A DNA stretch of 64,000 nucleotides, from the NCBI RefSeq assembly GCF_030818905.1, contig NZ_JAUTAZ010000001.1, positions 1,612,001 through 1,676,000 of the forward strand, written 5' to 3'. Both the position numbers and the translations under genes were made by a program. The notes beneath the pieces were generated by a model that was not told the DNA's origin, ran no database searches, and saw only the letters and a program-made list of their open reading frames with translations. Shown here one piece after another: positions 23,508 through 31,446 of this stretch. The stretch's first letter is position 1; every line of letters starts with the position of its first letter. Source of the DNA: Microbacterium sp. SORGH_AS_0888 (lineage in GTDB: Bacteria > Actinomycetota > Actinomycetes > Actinomycetales > Microbacteriaceae).

Positions 23508-24794
23508 TCAGACGGACGGGACGGCGGCCTCGGGGTCCAGCCGCTTCTCCTCGTCGAACTGGTCGCCGGTGCGACGGCGGAAGACGATCCAGCCGACGAG
23601 CAGGCCGATGGCGACGAGCGCCGACAGCGCGAAGTACAGGCCCCGAGGGCTCACAGCGATGAGCGCGGGCGTCCCGAAGGCGAGCAGCGCCGCGACCACG
23701 CGGGCGACCGCGATGATCGTCCCCTGCGCCGTGGAGCGCAGCAGCGTCGGAAACGATTCCTGCGTCCACACCTTCATGATGCCTTCGAAGGCGAACGCAC
23801 CGCCGAACGAGCCCGCGACGGTCATGATGACGATGGTCGGGAGGCTGAACCCGAACACGGCCGGCACCAGGTAGCCGATGAGCAGCGCCACCCCGCCGAC
23901 GACGAAGTACGTCATACGGTGGCGGCCGCCGACGATCTTCATGAACCAGAGCCCGGCCAGGATGCCGACGGGGAACGTCAGCAGCCCGATCGTCGAGTTG
24001 GTGGACACCGAGATCCCCGCGACGTTGACGGCGAGGTACGTGCCGAACTGGCCGCCCGTGTTCGCGGCGGTGTTGGTCAGCGCGTAGAACACCAGCAGCG
24101 CGACGAAGGGTGCGAGGTAAGGAGCCTTCACGAGATCGCGGATGCGCGTCCGGTCGGCGCGGATCGTCTCGATCCCCTGCTTCCGCTCGGCCTGTGCCGC
24201 GCGCCAGCGCGCGGACTCGGGGATCGTGAGCCGGCAGAAGAACACGATGATCGCGACGACGCCGACCTGGCCGAACAGCAGTTGGCCCCCGAGGCGCCCG
24301 GCGTCGCCGAACAGTGAGGCGATGACCACCGCGCTCAGGATGCCGACCGTCCACAAGATGTTGGACAGGCCGATGATCGCGCCACGGTTCTTGTCGGTCG
24401 CCGCCTCCGAGATCGTCGACAGGGAGACGGGGAGATCCGCGCCGGTTCCGAGACCCGCGAGGATCACGCCCGCCAGGAGCAGCGGGAAGGTCGCCCCGAA
24501 CACGAGGAGCGCGGACCCGACGATGACCAGGAGCATGGTCGCCAGGAACACCGAACGACGCCCGAACCTGTCGCTGAGCCGGCCGCCGAAGATCGCCCCG
24601 ATCGCGATGCACAGGGTGAGCGCGCCGCTCATGATCCCGATCTCGGTCTCGGTGATCCCGAGAGTGTACTGGTAGATCACCAGGGCGATGCCCGTGGCGA
24701 CGATCGTCGCGGAGTCGATGTAGGACGCCATACCGCAGACGATCCCCACCCACCAGGAGTTGGCCTGCCTGTAGTGGGAGGTCGTGATGGCCAT
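23508..24794 (-). CDS. MFS transporter, likely rhamnose or rhamnoside importer
   Basis: A 428-aa, 12-segment sugar-porter-like MFS protein begins MAITTSHYRQANSWWVG. The loop motif is GGRLSDRFGRRSVFL, and ESARWRAAQAERKQGIE is the central loop signature of sugar/inositol-type porters (PESxRW). The start ATG 24794 has AAGGAG 9 nt upstream. It is the first gene after the divergent rhamnose promoter region and precedes the GH78 rhamnosidase, so uptake of rhamnose or rhamnosylated compounds is the natural inference. Its promoter -35 (TTGTGA) overlaps operator 1. A longer upstream frame into rhaI antisense is a shadow. Confidence 0.9.
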   Translation of the reverse strand: MAITTSHYRQANSWWVGIVCGMASYIDSATIVATGIALVIYQYTLGITETEIGIMSGALTLCIAIGAIFGGRLSDRFGRRSVFLATMLLVIVGSALLVFGATFPLLLAGVILAGLGTGADLPVSLSTISEAATDKNRGAIIGLSNILWTVGILSAVVIASLFGDAGRLGGQLLFGQVGVVAIIVFFCRLTIPESARWRAAQAERKQGIETIRADRTRIRDLVKAPYLAPFVALLVFYALTNTAANTGGQFGTYLAVNVAGISVSTNSTIGLLTFPVGILAGLWFMKIVGGRHRMTYFVVGGVALLIGYLVPAVFGFSLPTIVIMTVAGSFGGAFAFEGIMKVWTQESFPTLLRSTAQGTIIAVARVVAALLAFGTPALIAVSPRGLYFALSALVAIGLLVGWIVFRRRTGDQFDEEKRLDPEAAVPSV

Positions 24795-24866
24795 GGGGCG
24801 GTTCTCCTTTGAACGAACGATGCGGGGCCGGACGCGGCCTCGCGGCATGGGACTGTGCCGTCGAGC

Positions 24867-24895
24867 ACGGTACCAAGCTTTGAATCGATTCACAA
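24867..24895 (-). promoter_or_regulatory. promoter of the MFS-GH78-lacI transcript
   Basis: On the minus strand TTGTGA (24890-24895) and TACCGT (24867-24872) are 17 nt apart, a plausible sigma-70-type promoter. Operator 1 (24881-24892) overlaps the -35 box and spacer, consistent with repression by LacI. Confidence 0.6.
24881..24892. promoter_or_regulatory. rhamnose LacI operator 1 (TGAATCGATTCA)
   Basis: A perfect 12-bp palindrome with the central CG typical for LacI operators. An identical copy is at 24980-24991, 99 bp away, so one repressor could bind both or loop the DNA. This copy overlaps the -35 region of the leftward promoter. Confidence 0.8.
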
Positions 24896-24935
24896 TATGG
24901 CACCTCCACCGCTCTGCTGCAGCCACCAGGTGAGC

Positions 24936-24964
24936 TTGACCAGGAGCACGACGGGCTCTAGCGT
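24936..24964 (+). promoter_or_regulatory. promoter of the rhaI-rhaEW-rhaB transcript
   Basis: TTGACC (24936-24941) and TAGCGT (24959-24964) are separated by exactly 17 nt. The predicted start near 24971 lies just before operator 2 (24980-24991), so the repressor would act as a road-block. The leader to rhaI ATG 25039 is about 68 nt. Confidence 0.65.
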
Positions 24965-24979
24965 GGCTAGCGGCATTAT

Positions 24980-24991
24980 TGAATCGATTCA
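24980..24991. promoter_or_regulatory. rhamnose LacI operator 2 (TGAATCGATTCA)
   Basis: Identical to operator 1 at 24881 and positioned just downstream of the predicted rhaI transcription start. Two perfect copies of a 12-mer in 111 bp of non-coding sequence are very unlikely by chance. Confidence 0.8.
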
Positions 24992-25038
24992 TGCAGCGAG
25001 CGTCTCTCGGCGCGTCGCCGCGACAGAGAGCAGAGACG

Positions 25039-26205
25039 ATGACGACCCTCTCCCCCGACATCCTCACCACCCTGGAGACCCAGGCGATCGAGCTGCCGTC
25101 GTGGGCGTTCGGCAACTCGGGCACCCGGTTCCGTGTCTTCCCGACGCCCGGAACCGCCCGGGACCCGTTCGAGAAGATCGCCGATGCGGCGCAGGTGCAT
25201 CGGCTGACCGGTCTCGCCCCTCGGGTGGCGCTGCACATCCCCTGGGACCTCGTCGACGACGTCGCCGCGCTCCGTCGGCACGCCGAGGATCTCGGCGTGG
25301 AGCTCGGCACGGTCAACTCCAACACCTTCCAGGACGAGGACTACAAGTTCGGCGCCCTCACGCACGAGGACCCGGCGATCCGCCGGAAGGCCGTCGATCA
25401 CCACCTCGCCTGCATCGACATCATGGATGCGACGGGCTCGCGCGACCTGAAGATCTGGCTCGCCGAGGGCTCGAACTACCCCGGGCAGAACGACATGCGC
25501 GCCCGGCAGGACCGCCTGCACGACTCACTCGCGGAGATCTACGCACGCCTGGGTGGGCACCAGCGCCTCGTGCTCGAGTACAAGTTCTTCGAGCCGGCGT
25601 TCTACCACACGGACGTTCCGGACTGGGGCACGTCCTATGTGCAGGTGGCGGCCCTCGGCGAGAAGGCCATGGTCTGCCTCGACACCGGGCACCACGCACC
25701 GGGCACCAACATCGAGTTCATCGTCATGCAGCTGCTCCGCCTGGGCAGGCTCGGCTCGTTCGACTTCAACTCCCGCTTCTATGCCGACGACGACCTCATC
25801 GTGGGCGCCGCCGATCCCTTCCAGCTGTTCCGCATCCTGGTCGAGGTCATCCGCGGCGGCGGACTCAACAACCCCGACGTCGCCTTCATGCTCGACCAGT
25901 GCCACAACATCGAGGCCAAGGTGCCGGGGCAGATCCGTTCCGTGCTGAACGTGCAGGAGGCGACGGCGCGAGCGCTGCTGCTCGATCGTGTTGCGCTGGC
26001 CGAGGCGCAGTCGGCGAACGACGTGCTGGCCGCGAACGCGATCTTCATGGATGCGTTCCAGACCGACGTGCGTCCGGCGCTGGCCGAGTGGCGCGAGACC
26101 CGCGGCCTCCCGGCCGACCCGATGGCCGCGTACCTCGCCTCGGGGTATCAGGAGCGCATCGAGGCGGAGCGCGCCTCGGGCACGCAAGCCGGCTGGGGCG
26201 CCTGA
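25039..26205 (+). CDS. rhaI: L-rhamnose isomerase (RhaI type)
   Basis: A 388-aa TIM-barrel isomerase of the RhaI class, converting L-rhamnose to L-rhamnulose in the cytoplasm. Visible motifs include SWAFGNSGTRFRVFPTPG at the N-terminus, LGTVNSNTFQDEDYKFG, LVLEYKFFEPAFYHTD (metal Glu), CLDTGHHAPGTNIEF (Asp/His ligands) and FDFNSRFYADDDLIVG. The start MTTLSP at 25039 was chosen because it follows operator 2 and the predicted transcription start; a frame open from 24979 would begin inside the operator. The ribosome site is weak. It is the first gene of the rhamnose catabolic operon, followed 59 nt later by the aldolase/dehydrogenase fusion. Confidence 0.95.
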   Translation: MTTLSPDILTTLETQAIELPSWAFGNSGTRFRVFPTPGTARDPFEKIADAAQVHRLTGLAPRVALHIPWDLVDDVAALRRHAEDLGVELGTVNSNTFQDEDYKFGALTHEDPAIRRKAVDHHLACIDIMDATGSRDLKIWLAEGSNYPGQNDMRARQDRLHDSLAEIYARLGGHQRLVLEYKFFEPAFYHTDVPDWGTSYVQVAALGEKAMVCLDTGHHAPGTNIEFIVMQLLRLGRLGSFDFNSRFYADDDLIVGAADPFQLFRILVEVIRGGGLNNPDVAFMLDQCHNIEAKVPGQIRSVLNVQEATARALLLDRVALAEAQSANDVLAANAIFMDAFQTDVRPALAEWRETRGLPADPMAAYLASGYQERIEAERASGTQAGWGA

Positions 26206-26264
26206 CGCCCCCTCTTCCCCCTCCTCGAGTCGCCCCGCGACCTCCAGCAGAAAGCATCCCCGTC

Positions 26265-28301
26265 ATGACCGAATCCACCCCTGCCGCGCTCATCGCCCGG
26301 AGCAACCGCCTGGGCTCCGACCCCCGCAACACCAACTACGCCGGAGGGAACACGTCGGCAAAGGGCACGGCGATCGACCCCGTGACCGGGAAGCCGGTCG
26401 AGCTGCTGTGGGTGAAGGGGTCGGGCGGAGACCTCGGAACCCTCACCGAGCAGGGGCTCGCGGTGCTGCGCCTGGACCGCGTGCGGGCGCTCGTCGAGGT
26501 CTACCCCGGCGTCGACCGGGAGGACGAGATGGTGGCCGCGTTCGACTACTGCCTGCACGGGAGGGGCGGGGCCGCACCCTCGATCGACACCGCGATGCAC
26601 GGGCTCGTCGACGCGGCGCACGTCGACCACCTCCACCCCGATGCGGGGATCGCGATCGCGACCGCCGCCGACGGCGAGGCCCTGACCGATCGGATCTTCG
26701 GGGGGAAGGTCGTGTGGGTGCCGTGGCGGCGCCCCGGCTTCCAGCTGGGCCTGGACATCGCGGCGGTCAAGGAGGCGAATCCGGATGCTGTGGGCTGCAT
26801 CCTGGGCGGGCACGGCATCACCGCGTGGGGCGAGTCGTCCGAGGCGGCGGAGACGAACTCGCGGTGGATCATCGACACGGCTCAGGCGTACATCGACGCC
26901 CACGGGCAGGCGGAGCCGTTCGGCGGCGAGCGGCCGGGGTTCGAGGCCCTGCCGGCGACGCAGCGCCGTGCGAAGGCGGCCGCTCTGGCCCCGACGATCC
27001 GCGGCCTCGCCTCGACCGACACACCGATGGTGGGGCACTTCACCGACTCCGACGTGGTGCTGGAGTTCCTCGCCTCGCAGAAGGCCCCCGCGCTCGCCCA
27101 GCTCGGCACGAGCTGTCCGGACCACTTCCTGCGCACGAAGGTCAAGCCGATGCTGCTCGACGTTCCCGCGGATGCCTCGGTCGAGACATCCCTCGCGCGG
27201 CTTCGCGAGCTGCACGAGGCCTACCGGGCGGACTACGCCGCCTACTACGACACGCACGCCGACGCCTCGTCGCCGGCGATGCGCGGCGCCGACCCGCTGA
27301 TCGTCCTGGTGCCCGGGGTGGGCATGTTCTCCTACGGCGCGAACAAGCAGACCGCCCGCGTCGCAGGCGAGTTCTACGTCAACGCCATCAACGTCATGCG
27401 CGGCGCCGAGGCCCTGTCGACGTACGCACCGATCTCGGATGCGGAGAAGTTCCGCATCGAGTACTGGGCGCTCGAAGAGGCCAAGCTCCAGCGCCTGCCG
27501 AAGCCGAAGACGCACCAGGGCCGCGTCGCCTTCGTGACCGGGGCCGCGTCCGGGATCGGCAAAGCGATCGCGACCCGGCTCGCGGCCGAGGGCGCGTGCG
27601 TCGTGGTCGCCGACCTCGATCTCGAGAAGGCGCAGGCCGTGGCCGCAGAGCTCGGCTCGGCCGACGTCGCGATCGGGGTCGCGGCGAACGTGGCGGATGC
27701 CGAGGGCGTGCAGGCCGCGATCGACGCCACCGTGCTCGCCTTCGGCGGCATCGACCTCGTCGTCAACAACGCCGGGCTCTCCCTCTCCAAGCCCCTGCTG
27801 GAGACGACCGAGAAGGACTGGGATCTGCAGCACGACGTGATGGCGAAGGGCTCGTTCCTCGTGTCGAAGGCCGCCGCCAGGGCTCTCATCGACCAGGGCA
27901 TGGGCGGAGACGTCGTCTACATCTCGTCGAAGAACTCCGTCTTCGCAGGCCCCGACAACATCGCATACTCGGCGACCAAGGCCGACCAGGCGCACCAGGT
28001 GCGTCTGCTGGCCGTGGAGCTCGGCGAGCACGGCGTGCGCGTGAACGGCATCAATCCCGACGGCGTCGTGCGCGGCTCCGGCATCTTCGCCTCGGGCTGG
28101 GGCGCGAACCGCGCCGCGACCTACGGCGTCGACGAGGAGGACCTCGGCCAGTTCTACGCCAACCGCACGATCCTCAAGCGCGAGGTCGTGCCGGAGAACG
28201 TCGCCGACGCCGTCTACGTGCTCACCGGCCCCGAGCTCAGCCGCACGACCGGGCTCCACATCCCCGTCGACTCCGGCGTCGCCGCCGCGTTCCTCCGATG
28301 A
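26265..28301 (+). CDS. bifunctional rhamnulose-1-phosphate aldolase / L-lactaldehyde dehydrogenase (RhaEW)
   Basis: A 678-aa fusion. Residues 1 to about 410 form a class II aldolase domain (NTNYAGGNTSAKG, WVKGSGGDLGTL, HGLVDAAHVDHLHPDAGIA with zinc His residues, ILGGHGITAWG). From about residue 420 a short-chain dehydrogenase follows: GRVAFVTGAASGIGKAIA (Rossmann TGxxxGIG), VVNNAGLS and the catalytic YSATKADQ. RhaEW enzymes split rhamnulose-1-phosphate into dihydroxyacetone phosphate and L-lactaldehyde and oxidise the latter to lactate. Start ATG 26265. It sits between rhaI and rhaB in one direction, giving the complete isomerase-kinase-aldolase route. Confidence 0.95.
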   Translation: MTESTPAALIARSNRLGSDPRNTNYAGGNTSAKGTAIDPVTGKPVELLWVKGSGGDLGTLTEQGLAVLRLDRVRALVEVYPGVDREDEMVAAFDYCLHGRGGAAPSIDTAMHGLVDAAHVDHLHPDAGIAIATAADGEALTDRIFGGKVVWVPWRRPGFQLGLDIAAVKEANPDAVGCILGGHGITAWGESSEAAETNSRWIIDTAQAYIDAHGQAEPFGGERPGFEALPATQRRAKAAALAPTIRGLASTDTPMVGHFTDSDVVLEFLASQKAPALAQLGTSCPDHFLRTKVKPMLLDVPADASVETSLARLRELHEAYRADYAAYYDTHADASSPAMRGADPLIVLVPGVGMFSYGANKQTARVAGEFYVNAINVMRGAEALSTYAPISDAEKFRIEYWALEEAKLQRLPKPKTHQGRVAFVTGAASGIGKAIATRLAAEGACVVVADLDLEKAQAVAAELGSADVAIGVAANVADAEGVQAAIDATVLAFGGIDLVVNNAGLSLSKPLLETTEKDWDLQHDVMAKGSFLVSKAAARALIDQGMGGDVVYISSKNSVFAGPDNIAYSATKADQAHQVRLLAVELGEHGVRVNGINPDGVVRGSGIFASGWGANRAATYGVDEEDLGQFYANRTILKREVVPENVADAVYVLTGPELSRTTGLHIPVDSGVAAAFLR

Positions 28302-28459
28302 CCGCGCACCCCCTGCCCCCGTCGACACGACACGCGTTCCCTCCGACGGATCGGCGCCGCCCTTCGGCGATGCCTCCTCGGATCCCGGGCGCCGCCGCGG
28401 AACGAAGGCGCCATCGCGGCGGACGGCCGCGCGGGGGCGCGACGGGGGCCCGAGGGTGA
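28298..28459 (+). other. 53-codon frame exactly bridging rhaEW and rhaB (doubtful gene)
   Basis: ATG at 28298 overlaps the rhaEW stop (ATGA) and the frame's own stop overlaps the rhaB GTG start (GTGA), so it would couple translation across the otherwise 154-nt gap. The product is very rich in Arg and Pro with no recognisable motif, a composition typical of non-coding GC-rich sequence. It occupies the position where some rhamnose operons carry a small mutarotase gene, but shows no resemblance to one. Confidence 0.25.
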
Positions 28460-29883
28460 GCACGGGCACGGTCGCGGCGGTCGACCTGGGCGCGACGAGC
28501 GGGCGCGTGATCCTCGGGCACGTGGGCGCGGACACGCTCGAGACGACCCACGTGGCGCGGTTCGCGAACGAGCCGGTCGCGACATCCGACGGCCTCCACT
28601 GGAACCTGCTCGGACTCTACGCGGCAGCCACCGCCGGGCTGCGCGAGGCCTTCCGCGCCGAGCCCGGGATCCGCAGCGTCGGGGTCGACAGCTGGGCCGT
28701 CGACTACGCGCTGCTGCGCGGAGGGCGCGTGCTGGGCGAACCCTTCCACTACCGCGACGCGCGGACGTCCGCGGGCGTCGCACGCACGCACGAGCGGATG
28801 ACGCACGCCGAGCTGTTCGCCCGCAACGGCCTGCAGTTCCTGCCCTTCACGACGCTCTACCAGCTCGCGGCCGAGCCGGCGGAGCTCCTCGAGCTCGCGG
28901 ACCACCTGCTTCTGATCCCCGACCTGATCGGCTTCTGGCTCACCGGCGTCGCACGCACGGAGCTCACGAACGCCTCGACGACGGGGATGCTGCGCGCCGG
29001 GGGGCGGGAGTGGGACGACGAGATCGTGTCGGCGCTGGGACTGAACCGCGACGTGCTGACGCCTCTCATCGCGCCCGGCGATCCGCTCGGAGCGCTGCGC
29101 GCCGAGATCGCGGAGTCCCTCGGAGCGCCCGCCGGGACGCCGGTCGTCGCCGTCGGCTCGCACGACACGGCGTCGGCGGTCGCGGCCGTGCCGATGCGCG
29201 CCGGAGCCGCGGCCTACATCTCCTGCGGCACGTGGGGTCTGGTCGGCGTCGAGGTCGAGCACCCCGTCCTCACCCCCGAGGCGCAGGCCGCGAACGTGAC
29301 GAACGAGGGCGGGGTCGACGGGCGGACCCGCCTCCTCCACAACGTCATGGGGCTGTGGATCCTCAGCGAGACGCTGCGCGGCTGGGAGCGCGAGTCGTCG
29401 CCCGCGCCCGATCTCTCCTCGCTGCTGTCCGAGGCGGCCGCTGTGCCGGCGACCTCCGTGCCCGTGTTCGACGTGAACGATGCACGGTTCCTGCCACCGG
29501 GCGACATGGTCGGGCGGATCGACCTCTGGTGCGCCGAGCACGATCTGGCGCGCCCGCGCGGTCGTGCCGCCTACGTCCGCGCGATCGTGGAGTCGCTCGC
29601 ACAGGCCTTCGCGGACGCGGTGCGCCTGACGGCGCGTGTCGGACGCGTCGACGTGCGGACGATCCACATCGTCGGCGGGGGCGCGCTCAACGAGCTGCTG
29701 TGCCAGCGCACGGCGGATCGCGCCGGGCTGCCCGTCGTCGCCGGCCCCGTCGAGGCGACCGCGCTCGGCAACGTGCTCGTGCAGGGGCGCGCCGCGGGCC
29801 TCGTGACGGGCTCGCTGGAGTCGCTGCGAGACCTCGTCGCCCGCACGCAGCGGCTCCGCCGCCACGAGCCCGCGAGCCGCTAG
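28456..29883 (+). CDS. rhaB: rhamnulokinase
   Basis: A 475-aa FGGY kinase starting at GTG 28456 (VSTGTVAAVDLGATSGRVIL, the RhaB N-terminal phosphate loop). Other motifs are GLHWNLLGLY, VDSWAVDYALL, PFHYRDART, VAVGSHDTASAVAAVP (catalytic Asp) and IHIVGGGALNELLCQ (adenosine site). It phosphorylates L-rhamnulose at C1 for the RhaEW aldolase. The ribosome site is weak, with only GGGGG and GAGG upstream; coupling through the bridging frame at 28298 is possible. It is the last gene of the rhamnose operon and converges on the carboxylesterase with 56 nt between stops. Confidence 0.95.
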   Translation: MSTGTVAAVDLGATSGRVILGHVGADTLETTHVARFANEPVATSDGLHWNLLGLYAAATAGLREAFRAEPGIRSVGVDSWAVDYALLRGGRVLGEPFHYRDARTSAGVARTHERMTHAELFARNGLQFLPFTTLYQLAAEPAELLELADHLLLIPDLIGFWLTGVARTELTNASTTGMLRAGGREWDDEIVSALGLNRDVLTPLIAPGDPLGALRAEIAESLGAPAGTPVVAVGSHDTASAVAAVPMRAGAAAYISCGTWGLVGVEVEHPVLTPEAQAANVTNEGGVDGRTRLLHNVMGLWILSETLRGWERESSPAPDLSSLLSEAAAVPATSVPVFDVNDARFLPPGDMVGRIDLWCAEHDLARPRGRAAYVRAIVESLAQAFADAVRLTARVGRVDVRTIHIVGGGALNELLCQRTADRAGLPVVAGPVEATALGNVLVQGRAAGLVTGSLESLRDLVARTQRLRRHEPASR

Positions 29884-29939
29884 GCGCCACGCCCGCGGTC
29901 GCAGCGCAGGACACGGCCCCGGGTCGCGCCCGGAACCGC

Positions 29940-31427
29940 TCAGGTCAGCGCGTCGAGGACCGCGTGCTCGAACCGATACGCCTCGGACGCGTACGCCGAC
30001 GCCGCGTCGAACACGAGCGCGCCGGCGCGCGCCTCGGCGACCGGAGCCCACGACGCCTCCGCCGTGCGGATGAACGCCGCCCACTCGGCGTGCATCCGCG
30101 TGACGAGCGGATGCGGCGGCTCGCCGAGCACGCGCGAGACGCCCTCTGCGTCGGGCAGCCCCCAGGCGAACGGCAGGTCGTAGCAGTGCGCCGACAGGCC
30201 GTCGAGGGGCGAGCGATACGCGAAGTCGTAGAGCCAGGTGCGCACGCCCGCGCTCGACGCGCGCCGACGCGCGAGATGCACGGCGGGAGCACGGAACATC
30301 GAGAGCACGGCGAGCTGGCTGCCGGCGTACCGATCGCCCACCCGCCCGATCTCGGCGAAGAAGCCGGCGGCATCCGCATCCGCCACTCCGGCGTCGCGGA
30401 GCGCTTCCGCGATCTCGGGGGCCGTCACCGGCGTGGGGAACGCGAACTCGTTGCGGGTCGCCCCGAGCAGCAACGGGATGTCGGCCGCCTCCCCCCGTGC
30501 CAGCGCGTCCGCGACCGCGACGACCACCTCGCCGTCGACCAGGGGCGCGAAGCCCAGGCCGGAGGCGAGCGGGTCGGCACCGATCCCGGAGAGCGCCTCC
30601 GCGGGCGCACGCCCGGGGACGAGGCCGCCGGGGGCGTGGTTGAAGCGGCGTTCGTGGTCGAGGATCTCGTCCTCGCCGAGCGATCGCCAGCCCGCGACCG
30701 TGGGCGGGATGCCGCGGTCCGCGGCGAACCGTCGACCGATCTCCGCCGCGACCGGCTCGGTGAGGTGCCCCGGTGCGCCGGAGTGCGACACGACCGCGCG
30801 GAAGAGGCCGCGGGCCGCCGGCGAGGTCAGCAGTGTCAGCACGCTTCCCCCTCCTGCGGACTGCCCCGCGACCGTCACGCGAGCGGGATCGCCCCCGAAC
30901 GCGCGGATGTTGCGCTGGACCCACTCGAGGGCGGCGATCTGGTCGCGCACACCACGGTTGAGCGGGGCGTCCTCGATCCAGCCGAACCCGTCGAACCCGA
31001 GCCGGTACGACAGGGTCACGGTCACGATCCCCTGCCGCGCGAAGGCGGCGCCGTCGTACCACGGGCTCGCGGCGGAGCCGGCGAAGTAGCCCCCGCCGTG
31101 GACCCACACGAAGACCGGCAGGGCCGCATCCTCCTCACCTGCGGCGGGGGTGAAGACGTTCACGCTCAGCGTGTCGTCGCCGGGGATCGAGGGCTCCGGG
31201 ATCGTCGTGACGTCGCCGAACGGCCGGCGCTGCGGGGTGGGACCGTACGCCGTGGCGTCGCGGACGCCGTCCCAGCCCGTGACGGGCGCGGGAGCGCGGA
31301 ACCGCAGCTCGCCGACGGGCGGCGCCGCGTACGGCACGCCGAGGAAGGCCGCGTGGTCGCCCCGGTCGAGACCGCGGACGAGGCCGGTCTCGATCCGGAC
31401 GAGGGTGTCGATGCGTGTGGATGACAT
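29940..31427 (-). CDS. type B carboxylesterase
   Basis: A 495-aa esterase of the para-nitrobenzyl esterase/cholinesterase fold with no signal peptide. The oxyanion loop is WVHGGGYFAGSA, the nucleophile Ser lies in VAGQSAGGGSVL, and the catalytic His is probably in SAHCYDLPFAWG. The N-terminus (IETGLVRGLDRGDHAAFLGVPYA) and RFRAPAPVTGW are standard for the family. GGGAGAG precedes ATG 31427. It is 19 nt downstream of the MFS gene in the same operon and under the ROK-type operator at 32866. I infer that it cleaves an ester from a compound brought in by the transporter; the identity of that compound is unknown. Confidence 0.92.
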   Translation of the reverse strand: MSSTRIDTLVRIETGLVRGLDRGDHAAFLGVPYAAPPVGELRFRAPAPVTGWDGVRDATAYGPTPQRRPFGDVTTIPEPSIPGDDTLSVNVFTPAAGEEDAALPVFVWVHGGGYFAGSAASPWYDGAAFARQGIVTVTLSYRLGFDGFGWIEDAPLNRGVRDQIAALEWVQRNIRAFGGDPARVTVAGQSAGGGSVLTLLTSPAARGLFRAVVSHSGAPGHLTEPVAAEIGRRFAADRGIPPTVAGWRSLGEDEILDHERRFNHAPGGLVPGRAPAEALSGIGADPLASGLGFAPLVDGEVVVAVADALARGEAADIPLLLGATRNEFAFPTPVTAPEIAEALRDAGVADADAAGFFAEIGRVGDRYAGSQLAVLSMFRAPAVHLARRRASSAGVRTWLYDFAYRSPLDGLSAHCYDLPFAWGLPDAEGVSRVLGEPPHPLVTRMHAEWAAFIRTAEASWAPVAEARAGALVFDAASAYASEAYRFEHAVLDALT

Positions 31428-31446
31428 GTCTCTCCCGGGCAGGGGG

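Noticed and set aside
21199..24909. Apparent giant fusion of rhamnosidase with upstream sequence in one frame
   Set aside because: The part upstream of 23472 is out of frame with the real MFS gene and has no homology; GTG 23472 with a ribosome site gives a normal GH78 length.
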